Virus record (IMG/VR): IMGVR_UViG_3300017757_000089
Span: 1-29,216 of that record
Strand: one strand, 5' to 3'
DNA: 29,216 nucleotides
Source of the DNA: a virus
This document shows positions 6,972 through 13,185 of this stretch, piece after piece. Every line of letters begins with the position of its first letter. Positions within the stretch are counted from its first letter, which is position 1. The position numbers were made by a program, and so were the translations under genes. The notes below the pieces were generated by a model. The model saw only the letters and a program-made list of their open reading frames with translations. It did not search any database and was not told the origin of the DNA.

Positions 6972-7114
6972 TTTATCTCCCATTGTTGTATTGCAGGCAG
7001 CGTCGCCAGACCAATAAACGTATTTGCTACACACGAAGGCATCGGATTGGATACCGACGCTAGTCCTGTTTCTAGCATTAATTGTTTACTATGACTGCCT
7101 GCAATTTTGTTCAT
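6968..7114 (-). CDS. Hypothetical 48-residue protein
   Basis: From ATG 7114 to TGA 6968 the minus strand codes a small protein beginning MNKIAGSHSK, with a hydrophobic C-terminal half ('CVANTFIGLATLPAI'). A purine-rich GTGGAGTGG lies upstream of the ATG, somewhat far (about 9-12 bases). The stop overlaps the next ATG as ATGA, like the neighbouring genes. The same frame stays open to 7306, but that extension runs through the terminator at 7221-7264 and is not credible. It would be the first gene of the unit after the terminator. Confidence 0.45.
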   Translation of the reverse strand: MNKIAGSHSKQLMLETGLASVSNPMPSCVANTFIGLATLPAIQQWEIK

Positions 7115-7220
7115 ATATATTTCCACTCCACAAGTTATAAAAAATAATCTACAATTCCAAGAACTTTGTTGTCTGCTATCGAGCTTTTTGTCGAGCTTTT
7201 GTAAAAATTTCATAAATAAA

Positions 7221-7264
7221 ATCAAAAAAACCAAGCGACGCCCGACATAAAATTGTCGGACGCC
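7221..7264 (-). terminator. Rho-independent terminator after the amidoligase gene
   Basis: On the minus strand an 11-pair stem (arms 7264-7254 and 7247-7237, loop of six) is followed by a T-rich run (CTTGGTTTTTTTGATTTT). Two of the pairs are G-T on the minus strand but would be mismatches (A-C) in a plus-strand RNA, which fixes the direction. It lies 14 bases after the amidoligase stop and separates it from the next leftward unit. Confidence 0.8.
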
Positions 7265-7277
7265 ATCTTGATTGTCT

Positions 7278-9032
7278 TTACAACATATAGTCACGTAATA
7301 AATCATAGTCTACTTGTTGTTTTGCACCATGCTCACTTATAAAGTCATCTCGTCTGTCGTCATTGACTAACAAGAATGTATCTTTGAATATGTCTTTATA
7401 TTCAAACCTACAAGTGTTTTTGTCAAACTCTACAATCGTATCTACAGAACCAAATACGTCATTGTAGAATTTTGTCGCAACGTGTTCTTCCATAGACAAT
7501 CTCAATTGCTCAGTTCTACCTTTGTAAAAATCCTGAGTTTCTTTGTCTATTTCAAACACGTCAAAGATATTCTCTATCGACATTACAGACCTATCAATTC
7601 TATTTCTTAAATAGTAAACCATAGGCTTTAATAGATAAGGTCTATCTTTTTTAGGTAAACCAAGATATCGTCGTAATACCTCAGATTTTTTCCTATACTC
7701 ATATACGTCAGTAGACTGACCTACGTCGGAACTATGTGAAAAACTATCACCATGGTACCTAGTTGACAACTTTGCAAGTTTTGTCTTTATCGACGGAGGC
7801 ATTGTCAAAGACTGATACATCGACGATGAACCAAAATCGTAGTCATTCGTCATTTGTTCAGTTATCTCAAAAGACTTGTCAACGACTTGCGTCCAAAACT
7901 TCGTCCAATGTTTGATTTTCTCTTTTTGCAACGTACCTGAATGATAACGTATTTCCAGACCTTGATTGGCTTGAAAGTGGCTATGCCAATTCAGTCCAAC
8001 GTATCTTTTGTCGTTATACTTATCGTTTGTATAACCACCATTGTCGTAGAAGAAGTCTATAAATTCATCTCTACTACTGACATATTGAAAATCGTAGACT
8101 GGTTGTGTAACAGGTCTAGACCAACGTTGATGTCCACTACCATAGTATCTAGACTTAGGCAACCACGTATAAATATGTGGCTCCATTAGTTTAGTAAATA
8201 GTGTTAAGACACAACAATGTATCCAGTCGTAGTCTTGGACATCTATATGTAAGTGAAGTCCAGTCTTGAAAGAAGCATATGCATTCCATTCTTGTTCTAG
8301 ACGTTTACACATAAAGTCTGCATCTTCAATTACCTTATCTCCACGACGTGGACGCATTACAAGTTCTGCGCCATATCTATGTGCTGAACTTGTAACACTA
8401 CCATCAGACACAACAGAACTTTTACCTAAACGATAAAAATCGTCTTGGTTATCTGTGTTTCTTGTTTTTCCAAGTGCGAAGTTAAGGTCGTCTTGGACGT
8501 CTCCTAAACTCTCGTCATACCTGAAGTTAGTCTCCAGTTCTAGTCCAACGTATCTTTTTGACTCTATCATATAGAATGTGTCGTTACGATAATAGTCTGA
8601 CTCAGGATTTACGAATGTAGTTCTTGTTTTGACGAATGAATTTGAATAGACTTCCCACTCGGGGTAGCTATTTGATTCATGTTCTTCGTAACAATAATCA
8701 CATAGGTAATCTCCATATCTGTCTGACCATACCATATCGTCCCTGTGACATTCAGTGCCACATTCGGGACATTCCTGACAAATATCGTTATGACAAGACA
8801 TACATCTGAGGTCGCCATTGAAATCGTACGTATCATCACTATGTAAAGTCGTACTACACTCATAACATTCTGTGTAGTTTTCGTCATAACAATCATGACA
8901 TACAAGTTCTGACGTGTCGTTTTCAGTAAAGTCTGATACGGAATTAGTTTCGACGCTACAATCTACACAACAATACATTTCATTGTTTAGTTCTTCTTGT
9001 ACTTCTTGACTTAATCCGTCGCTACTATTCAT
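7278..9032 (-). CDS. Amidoligase (PF12224-like, COOH-NH2 ligase) with three N-terminal zinc ribbons
   Basis: This 584-residue protein has a Cys-rich N-terminus with three CxxC pairs of pairs (C22/C25-C45/C48, C56/C59-C77/C80, C88/C91-C111/C114), probably three zinc ribbons or LIM-like modules. The rest matches the glutamine-synthetase/GCS-fold amidoligase family: VGLELET (162-168), SDGSV (209-213), GAELVMRP (221-228), TGLHLHID (257-264) and, later, GLEIRYHSGTLQ. These provide the acidic metal and ATP ligands. It should join a carboxylate to an amine using ATP, making an amide on a small molecule, peptide or protein. The gene starts eight bases inside the glutamine amidotransferase gene and is followed by a terminator. 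The paired amidotransferase would supply ammonia or process the product. The substrate is unknown. Confidence 0.85.
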   Translation of the reverse strand: MNSSDGLSQEVQEELNNEMYCCVDCSVETNSVSDFTENDTSELVCHDCYDENYTECYECSTTLHSDDTYDFNGDLRCMSCHNDICQECPECGTECHRDDMVWSDRYGDYLCDYCYEEHESNSYPEWEVYSNSFVKTRTTFVNPESDYYRNDTFYMIESKRYVGLELETNFRYDESLGDVQDDLNFALGKTRNTDNQDDFYRLGKSSVVSDGSVTSSAHRYGAELVMRPRRGDKVIEDADFMCKRLEQEWNAYASFKTGLHLHIDVQDYDWIHCCVLTLFTKLMEPHIYTWLPKSRYYGSGHQRWSRPVTQPVYDFQYVSSRDEFIDFFYDNGGYTNDKYNDKRYVGLNWHSHFQANQGLEIRYHSGTLQKEKIKHWTKFWTQVVDKSFEITEQMTNDYDFGSSSMYQSLTMPPSIKTKLAKLSTRYHGDSFSHSSDVGQSTDVYEYRKKSEVLRRYLGLPKKDRPYLLKPMVYYLRNRIDRSVMSIENIFDVFEIDKETQDFYKGRTEQLRLSMEEHVATKFYNDVFGSVDTIVEFDKNTCRFEYKDIFKDTFLLVNDDRRDDFISEHGAKQQVDYDLLRDYML

Positions 9033-10077
9033 TGTAGACCTCTACTCTTTCAAAAGAATCCAGTCCATACTTGTCTTCAAACATCTGTTCTTCACTATAT
9101 ACATTTTCAGTATTAGGACAGACGTAATACCAAGTATCGTCAGAATCGTCAAAAAACCAAGACTGAGGACTTGTCTGAAAGATATTAGCTAACTCAGTTG
9201 CTTCGTCGCTAAGCCAAGCTTTTGACCAATCGCTTTCATCGTCATCATCATATCCAAGCTCTACTTCTTGTGCATAGTCTAAGCTAGACTTATACGTTCC
9301 ATAAGTGCTTGTCGGATAACGATTGACATTCCATTGATATGTTCTTGACTGATACTCGAACAATGTCTTTTCTACATTAGTCTTTAAATCGTCAAACTTC
9401 GACGTATCAAAAGCATATAATGTATTTTTGTTAAGACTATAAACGTCTGCTTTTATATTATGCATCGCTAAAGCATCGTCAATAAATGACGATTCGCTTG
9501 CATAGAACAACGTTTTAAGTTCAGGAATGTATGCAACGTGTAAAGGACGATTCGTCTCTCTACACAAATACAATACCATTGGATTTTTCTTAACGAAGGA
9601 TAACGCAAAGTCGCTGTCAAAATCTTTGACTGCATCTTGTATGTTATCGTTGCTATCTATTGACTTAAAGATAAGCTGTGAGTCTACTGGACATTGTTTG
9701 TCTAGTTTACTTTGCATTTCTTTAATATTGTAAACGCAACCATTGTGAGCTCCGACGACGTCGCCGACTCTAAATGGGTGTGCGTTCGATTTGACTATTG
9801 CTCCTTCTGTCGCAAATCGTGTATGTCCAAGCAATATATATGACTGGTCAATTAATGACTTGACTGCATTATTATATTCTTTGGAGTCTACGAATTTGCC
9901 AGACGGCAATAGTGATTTATATACTCTAGTGCTAGTCCCGACCTTAGCAATACCAGACGAATGAGACCCTCTAGTCTCACTATCTGTTGCTATTTCACGC
10001 AACACCTTTTTGACAATTTTATGTTGTCTCTTAGTGTACGGCGTCGGCGACTTTGCTATTCCATATATACCACACAT
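9025..10077 (-). CDS. Class II glutamine amidotransferase (Ntn hydrolase)
   Basis: The 350-residue protein begins MCGIYGIA, so after Met removal Cys2 is the N-terminal nucleophile of class II amidotransferases. Other family marks are RGSHSSG (36-42), GHTRFATEG (84-92), AHNGCVYN (110-117) and the VDS near 131-133, corresponding to the glutamine site. It would hydrolyse glutamine or a gamma-glutamyl amide. After about residue 240 comes an acidic, Tyr/Trp-rich tail with no recognised synthetase domain. A stand-alone glutaminase domain next to an amidoligase strongly suggests that the two act together. AAGGAG precedes the ATG. The gene overlaps the amidoligase start by eight bases, so the two proteins are made together. 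Confidence 0.87.
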   Translation of the reverse strand: MCGIYGIAKSPTPYTKRQHKIVKKVLREIATDSETRGSHSSGIAKVGTSTRVYKSLLPSGKFVDSKEYNNAVKSLIDQSYILLGHTRFATEGAIVKSNAHPFRVGDVVGAHNGCVYNIKEMQSKLDKQCPVDSQLIFKSIDSNDNIQDAVKDFDSDFALSFVKKNPMVLYLCRETNRPLHVAYIPELKTLFYASESSFIDDALAMHNIKADVYSLNKNTLYAFDTSKFDDLKTNVEKTLFEYQSRTYQWNVNRYPTSTYGTYKSSLDYAQEVELGYDDDDESDWSKAWLSDEATELANIFQTSPQSWFFDDSDDTWYYVCPNTENVYSEEQMFEDKYGLDSFERVEVYNE

Positions 10078-10080
10078 AGT

Positions 10081-10221
10081 CTAATCTCCTTTGTTTTTGT
10101 TTAAAATCCCTATATCCTGTATAGGCGAAGTATGCGACGAATACATATCGGTGCGAAAGGAATAACACCCAGACAAATCGACTATTTGTCCATACTGATT
10201 ACGACTCGTCGCTATAATCAT
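10081..10221 (-). CDS. Hypothetical 46-residue protein
   Basis: The frame from ATG 10221 to TAG 10081 starts MIIATSRNQYGQ and is rich in Ser, Gln, Ile and Asp. Its ATG overlaps the stop of the upstream gene as ATGA, and its final codons contain the AAGGAG ribosome site of the amidotransferase gene. That tight fit on both sides is the main reason to accept it. No family or motif is recognised, and its own ribosome site is weak, so translation probably depends on coupling. Confidence 0.5.
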   Translation of the reverse strand: MIIATSRNQYGQIVDLSGCYSFRTDMYSSHTSPIQDIGILNKNKGD

Positions 10222-10433
10222 TGTGTGCCTACTACTGTAAGCCAAAATTTTTCTCTTGTTGATAGTCGCTTTGCTTGATTGCGACTATAGGTATAACGTA
10301 TGTTGTCCATACCAATAAAATTATCATATTTTCTTTTAACAAACCATAGGCGTCGCTTGTAAGCAAGACGTTTTTGTTGTTGTCTTGTTAGCTTACGTGG
10401 ACGCCCGTTCTTATCTGGTTTAAGGTATATCAT
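10218..10433 (-). CDS. Small highly basic protein
   Basis: The 71-residue protein carries many Arg and Lys residues ('RPRKLTRQQQKRLAYKRRLWFVKRKY' region, residues 11-36) with aromatic residues between them. A nucleic acid-binding role is likely, but no family is recognised. Its ATG follows the stop of the coiled-coil gene directly (TAAATG), and its stop overlaps the next ATG. It is part of the leftward operon leading to the amidotransferase and amidoligase. Confidence 0.65.
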   Translation of the reverse strand: MIYLKPDKNGRPRKLTRQQQKRLAYKRRLWFVKRKYDNFIGMDNIRYTYSRNQAKRLSTREKFWLTVVGTQ

Positions 10434-10655
10434 TTATATGATTGCCTTTGTAATCTCATAGTTCTCACGTCTGACGTCTTCTAAGTCTTGACGTAGTTTT
10501 GCGATGTCTTGAACTACTTTGTTTTTCTTATCTTGTACGACTTCATTTTCTGAATAGAAATTGAAAATCGCCGACTGCAATTCCTTAATTTGTCTATCAA
10601 TACCTGATAACATTTGCAAATTGCGTCTATGCGTTTTTATCTTGTCTTCTATCAT
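10434..10655 (-). CDS. Small coiled-coil protein
   Basis: The 73-residue protein is a near-continuous amphipathic helix with Leu, Ile and Val at heptad-like spacing ('MLSGIDRQIKELQSAI', then 'KLRQDLEDVRREN'), so it probably forms a coiled-coil dimer. AAGGA lies upstream of ATG 10655. It overlaps the 46-residue Cys-containing gene by 29 bases at its start, and its stop abuts the next ATG. Function unknown. Confidence 0.65.
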   Translation of the reverse strand: MIEDKIKTHRRNLQMLSGIDRQIKELQSAIFNFYSENEVVQDKKNKVVQDIAKLRQDLEDVRRENYEITKAII

Positions 10656-10767
10656 TTTTCTTTTCCTTTTTATCTACCGAATTAGGTATAGTCTTGCGTC
10701 CATCTATACCACGTCCGTCCATTCCTGGGAATGGTCTTGTTTTACTAGTATTGCAATTATTACACAT
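10627..10767 (-). CDS. Small MCxxC protein
   Basis: The 46-residue frame from ATG 10767 to TAG 10627 begins MCNNCNTSKTRPFPGMDG and ends in a Lys/Asp/Arg-rich tail. The MCxxC start resembles small metal-binding or redox peptides. With only one CxxC, zinc would have to be shared in a dimer. A purine-rich GGAAAGAGAG precedes the ATG at a slightly long distance. The reading frame has a non-random composition with repeated Asp-Gly turns, which supports real coding. Confidence 0.45.
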   Translation of the reverse strand: MCNNCNTSKTRPFPGMDGRGIDGRKTIPNSVDKKEKKNDRRQDKNA

Positions 10768-10860
10768 TGCGTCTGCTCTCTTTCCTAGACACTATTAGTC
10801 TAGCTTTCTTATTTACAAAAAATATAAAAAATCTGTTATCGTCTATAAACATACTATCGT

Positions 10861-11277
10861 CTATAACCTGCCTGGCGTCCAGACTCTACGTGCTTGACGA
10901 TATGCCTTGCGTAGTGTCTTTAATGCGTCTTGTATGTTGGTTGCGTCAAGTGTAATACGTCTGTCACTTATCTCGTAAGTGTCCATAATATTGGACTCGA
11001 CACGTAGATATGTATTGTCTTTTAGTTGTTGCTGTGCGAACACAGAGATAAAGACTATTGCATTATTGAATGTCAAGTCTGTTACTACGTCTGTGTCTCC
11101 ATTAAGACTAGTATCTATTACGTCGTGATACTCTATTGTCAAGTCTACTTTACTATTACTACCCATAACGACATAAAATGTCAATCCGTCGATTGGTGCA
11201 GGTACGTCAACCTCTCTAGTCCAACGTTGCTTACAACAAGGACAAGGCTCACTAATTGTCTGTTTTACTGTTTTCAT
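10861..11277 (-). CDS. Hypothetical protein with N-terminal CxCC
   Basis: The 138-residue protein starts with a Cys cluster (C12, C14, C15, in 'EPCPCCKQRW') resembling half of a zinc ribbon, followed by 'TREVDVPAPIDGL' and a beta-rich middle ('VDLTIEYHDVI', 'VVTDLTFNNAIVFISVF'). The C-terminal 40 residues are helical and basic. No family is recognised. AAAGGAAATAAT precedes the ATG. It is the first gene of the long leftward block, so its promoter should lie in 11278-11560. The nearest promoter-like site there is TTGACC at about 11506-11501 with an AT-rich -10 region. Confidence 0.65.
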   Translation of the reverse strand: MKTVKQTISEPCPCCKQRWTREVDVPAPIDGLTFYVVMGSNSKVDLTIEYHDVIDTSLNGDTDVVTDLTFNNAIVFISVFAQQQLKDNTYLRVESNIMDTYEISDRRITLDATNIQDALKTLRKAYRQARRVWTPGRL

Positions 11278-11406
11278 ATTATTTCCTTTCTCCCGACGCT
11301 ACGCCTGAAATCGTCGCTGGCTTGGTTGCTATCGGGTTTTTTCTCATGCCCAAACTTACAAAATTTTAGCGACAATACCTAGAACTCAATTGTCCAGCAT
11401 AGTCTA

Positions 11407-11482
11407 TATTGTCGGGGGAACTGAGCTAGACTTAATTTAGTCTAGCTCTAGAGTTAGAGTCTAGCTCTGATTTTTTATAAAA
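11407..11482 (+). repeat. Hairpin element A, copy upstream of the 120-residue gene
   Basis: Core TATTGTCGGGGG (11407-11418) is followed by a perfect 10-pair inverted repeat, GAGCTAGACT (11423-11432) and AGTCTAGCTC (11439-11448), then a second weaker stem and TGATTTTTTATA. A related element with the same order lies 600 bases downstream. At the one stem position that differs, both arms have changed together, so the pairing is kept. It could act in RNA as a terminator-like or processing structure, or in DNA. Confidence 0.7.
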
Positions 11483-11536
11483 AAAAATTATCGTCGTTCG
11501 GTCAAGAAGAAATCTTGATAAATATGCGAATATTCC

Positions 11537-11571
11537 TTGACTCTAATGTTTAAAATCGTCAATTTATGGGT
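11537..11571 (+). promoter_or_regulatory. Promoter-like site for the 120-residue gene
   Basis: TTGACT (11537-11542) is followed after 17 bases by CAATTT (11560-11565), similar to the TAATTT at 13150. The expected start, seven bases later, is the A of ATG 11572. There is no ribosome site before that codon. The -10 match is weaker than at 2433 and 5835. Confidence 0.5.
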
Positions 11572-11934
11572 ATGAGTAACAAGTTAAAAACAGATGCTTT
11601 TGCCAAACTCTTAGCTAAGACAGGTTTGACACAAGAACAATTAAAAGCTATGGACATAGAAGTTCTTGAAGCATCATCTAACGAAGGGCGTATCCTTGAG
11701 AACGCGTCCAAGGTTTTAGCATCTCAAGACGATAAAGCGGTTCAAAAAGATATGAATCGTTTAGTCGAAATCGTAAACAATAAGGACGTGTTAAACGTTA
11801 CAGAAGGGAACGAATTAATACGTAATTACAAAGACAACTTTGTATATTCCAAAAAGAAAACAATTGATGGCGAAAAAAAAGACGTTGATTGTTATCCAAG
11901 ACTCAGTTTTAAAATTGAGTCTATCGAAGTATAA
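11572..11934 (+). CDS. Hypothetical protein, single rightward gene in the control region
   Basis: I do not recognise this 120-residue, helical, Lys/Glu/Asn-rich protein. The first part ('TDAFAKLLAKTGLTQEQLKAMDIEVLEA') has a helix-turn-helix-like look, but no clear DNA-recognition helix is visible. The C-terminus 'YPRLSFKIESIEV' looks like a beta strand. I use ATG 11572 rather than the in-frame ATG 11566, because the promoter geometry puts the transcript start at 11572. It is the only rightward gene between two leftward units and is enclosed by two related hairpin elements, so it behaves like an independently expressed moron. An early regulator or host-takeover role is possible, but not shown. 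Confidence 0.65.
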   Translation: MSNKLKTDAFAKLLAKTGLTQEQLKAMDIEVLEASSNEGRILENASKVLASQDDKAVQKDMNRLVEIVNNKDVLNVTEGNELIRNYKDNFVYSKKKTIDGEKKDVDCYPRLSFKIESIEV

Positions 11935-11942
11935 ACAAAAAT

Positions 11943-11996
11943 CCCCGAGTTTAGTCGGCTCGGGGTATTCTCTAGGGGCTAGGAATCTAGCCCCTA
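11943..11996. terminator. Two strong hairpins after the rightward gene
   Basis: The first hairpin has CCCCGAG (11943-11949) and CTCGGGG (11959-11965); on the minus strand it is followed by ATTTTTG. The second is a perfect 10-pair stem, TAGGGGCTAG (11973-11982) and CTAGCCCCTA (11987-11996), with a GAAT loop. They begin nine bases after the stop of the rightward gene and could end transcription from either side. The plus-strand T-run is weak. Confidence 0.55.
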
Positions 11997-12006
11997 AAAT
12001 CTAGGA

Positions 12007-12073
12007 TATCGTCGGGGGTTAGAGCTTGACTGAGGGACGATAGTCAAGCTCTAGAGCTGTTGATTTTTTTATA
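12007..12073 (+). repeat. Hairpin element B, downstream copy
   Basis: Core TATCGTCGGGGG (12007-12018) is followed by a perfect 12-pair stem, arms 12020-12031 and 12042-12053 with a ten-base loop, then CTAGAG and TGATTTTTTTATA. It is related to element A in order and sequence. The stem position A-T in A is T-A in B, keeping the pair. The two cores are exactly 600 bases apart and enclose one gene. Confidence 0.7.
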
Positions 12074-12079
12074 TATACC

Positions 12080-12114
12080 AAAAAAAGAAAGCCCCAGGTT
12101 TTTATACCCAAGGC
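12080..12114 (-). terminator. Rho-independent terminator of the small leftward cassette
   Basis: On the minus strand GCCTTGGG (12114-12107) pairs with CCTGGGGC (12098-12091) across an eight-base AT loop and is followed by TTTCTTTTTTT. Three pairs are G-T on this strand and would be A-C in plus-strand RNA, so the direction is leftward. It lies nine bases after the stop of the 51-residue gene. Confidence 0.75.
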
Positions 12115-12122
12115 ATCTTTGT

Positions 12123-12278
12123 TTATGATTTGTAAGAATCTGGACAATCCTCAGATGAACAATTACATTTGTATCCATCTTCGTAGCCTTCTATATAACT
12201 CGTAGCCTTTGTATATTCTATTGTCATACCAAGTGCCCAAACAGTCATAACCACTGCATACATTATTAATATTCCCAT
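12123..12278 (-). CDS. Small membrane protein with Cys-rich C-terminus
   Basis: The 51-residue frame runs from ATG 12278 to TAA 12123 with AAAGGA eight bases before the ATG. Residues 2-21 are hydrophobic (ILIMYAVVMTVWALGMTI) and should form one membrane helix. The remainder is polar with C38, C40 and C45 near the end. No family is recognised. Small single-helix phage proteins in early regions often act on the host envelope, but nothing specific can be claimed here. It is the second gene of a leftward cassette, downstream of a very stable hairpin and followed by a terminator. Confidence 0.65.
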   Translation of the reverse strand: MGILIMYAVVMTVWALGMTIEYTKATSYIEGYEDGYKCNCSSEDCPDSYKS

Positions 12279-12301
12279 TTTTAGTTTCCTTTCGGTTGTG
12301 A

Positions 12302-12317
12302 CGGGGCCGAAGCCCCG
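12302..12317 (-). promoter_or_regulatory. Very stable GC hairpin with UUCG loop between two cassette genes
   Basis: On the minus strand CGGGGC, TTCG, GCCCCG forms a six-pair stem closed by C(UUCG)G, the most stable tetraloop. It lies in the 48-base gap between the 78-residue gene and the 51-residue gene, with no T-run after it. It probably stabilises the upstream mRNA end or tunes read-through rather than acting as a full terminator. Confidence 0.6.
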
Positions 12318-12326
12318 CCGTTGTTG

Positions 12327-12563
12327 TTACTCTCTATCTTCATCTTTCCAGTCTATCATATCGCTAATGTCTTCGCATTGTTCAAGGTTGAAGCCCGCCC
12401 ATTTCAAGAACTTGGTTCTATCAAATCTTGGGTTGTCATCCTCAAAGTATTGTATTAACATAGCCGCGAAAGCAGTAGCCGAACCAATCATTCTAATACC
12501 ATCCGCTTTGTCAGTGAACGGGTGAAAACAGTCAGCTATTGCTTCATAGTCTTTCTTAGTCAT
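12327..12563 (-). CDS. Conserved phage hypothetical protein (MTKKDYxAIA type)
   Basis: This 78-residue protein resembles a widespread small phage family, which I recall but cannot name, starting MTKKDYEAIAD and containing a C-terminal NPRFDRTKFLKWAG motif. The function is unknown in that family. I use ATG 12563, which has AAAGGA seven bases upstream and fits the family start. An in-frame ATG at 12599 would add 12 residues and coincides with the expected transcript start of the promoter just upstream, so a leaderless longer form is possible. It is the first gene of a two-gene leftward cassette. Confidence 0.7.
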   Translation of the reverse strand: MTKKDYEAIADCFHPFTDKADGIRMIGSATAFAAMLIQYFEDDNPRFDRTKFLKWAGFNLEQCEDISDMIDWKDEDRE

Positions 12564-12598
12564 TGTATATCCTTTCATTTTATTAGTTATTATTAACA

Positions 12599-12633
12599 TA
12601 ACACAAAGTACATACTCTATAAATTAAAGTCAA
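12599..12633 (-). promoter_or_regulatory. Promoter-like site for the leftward two-gene cassette
   Basis: On the minus strand TTGACT (12633-12628), 17 bases, then TACTTT (12610-12605). The expected start falls on the ATG at 12599, 36 bases before the likely real start codon with its ribosome site. It shares the -35 box with the other sites; the -10 box is less similar. Confidence 0.5.
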
Positions 12634-12986
12634 GGATTATTTAAAAAATAATTAAAAAAGTTGTCGTCTAATTAATTAAAAAAATCAACATATATAACCA
12701 AAAACCAAATTTTCAACCAAATCTAGAATTTTCAATCTGGAAAAAGACCCGCCGCCACTTATGAAACAAAAGCCACACACAAAATCCTGCTATTTTTCAA
12801 CAAGGGTTGGAATTTTGGGATAAAACTGGTGAGGTGATAAAAAACGACGACTAGAATAATTTTGGAAAAAATTTTTCGATTAGACCCTCTCTAGAACACC
12901 GAGCATTATTTAAGATATAGATTTAATATTCTTAATTATTCTTTAAGCACGAACATTAGTGTTTTTTTTCGTCCTTCGGACTGTTA

Positions 12987-13016
12987 AAGTTATAGTGTTT
13001 GCCTTGTTTGAGTCAA
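12987..13016 (-). promoter_or_regulatory. Orphan leftward promoter-like site
   Basis: TTGACT (13016-13011), an 18-base spacer, then TAACTT (12992-12987) on the minus strand. No open reading frame follows for several hundred bases, and the small hairpin GTCCGAAGGAC begins almost at the expected start. It may drive a small RNA or a long leader of the leftward cassette. Confidence 0.4.
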
Positions 13017-13125
13017 TATATTTCTTTCATCTTGTTAATATTTTTTAGATTTCTAGCAAAATCAAGAGCATTAGAGTCTAGAACATTGAGTTATTGACGT
13101 GTCGTGCGGTTTTTTAAAAAAATAT

Positions 13126-13155
13126 TTGACTTGTGTAGCAGTTTATAGTTAATTT
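13126..13155 (+). promoter_or_regulatory. Promoter-like site for the rightward block
   Basis: TTGACT (13126-13131), 18 bases, then TAATTT (13150-13155). The transcript would start near 13162, leaving a short leader with TGGGAG before ATG 13186. It uses the same -35 box and spacing as the leftward sites and is placed at the head of the long rightward operon. Confidence 0.6.
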
Positions 13156-13185
13156 GCATACACAATTAATTACTATGGGAGTATT

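Larger units (their letters stand above)
11278..11571. other. Intergenic control region between leftward and rightward genes
   Basis: I see no credible gene here. The region has, in plus-strand order, a G/C-rich stretch with CCCGA...TCGGG followed by TTTTTT (11283-11337), the first hairpin element (11407-11482), a minus-strand TTGACC with a TATAAA-like box that could drive the long leftward operon, and the rightward TTGACT promoter of the next gene. Divergent promoters of opposite transcription units therefore overlap a structured element. Confidence 0.55.
12600..13185. other. Gene-free AT-rich region, divergent promoters, candidate origin
   Basis: No convincing gene is visible in about 590 bases. 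At the left end is the leftward promoter of the cassette. At the right end is the rightward promoter of the late block. In between lie an orphan leftward promoter-like site (13016-12987), a small hairpin GTCC-TTC-GGAC (12971-12981), long A/T runs, and two similar stretches with TCTAGAACA followed by a GAG (near 12891 and 13078). The position between oppositely transcribed blocks and the AT-richness fit a replication origin or master control region, but no iterons are clear. Confidence 0.5.

Noticed and set aside
6753-7034. Longer start for the 72-residue gene (93 residues)
   Set aside because: The added 21 residues lie inside the preceding small gene, there is no ribosome site at 7034, and GGGAG fits ATG 6971.
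8609-8905. 98-residue minus-strand frame inside the amidoligase
   Set aside because: It overlaps the zinc-ribbon coding region fully in another frame and its Ile/Met/Val/Thr-rich composition is a shadow of it.
12298-12525. 75-residue plus-strand frame
   Set aside because: Antisense to the conserved 78-residue gene; starts in the UUCG hairpin region.
13094-13120. TTGACG as a second rightward promoter
   Set aside because: The -35 differs and the expected -10 falls in an A-run; the TTGACT at 13126 is better.
11278-13185. tRNA gene or CRISPR array in the control region
   Set aside because: No cloverleaf with conserved T-loop and no regularly spaced direct repeats were seen; the repeats present are hairpin elements.
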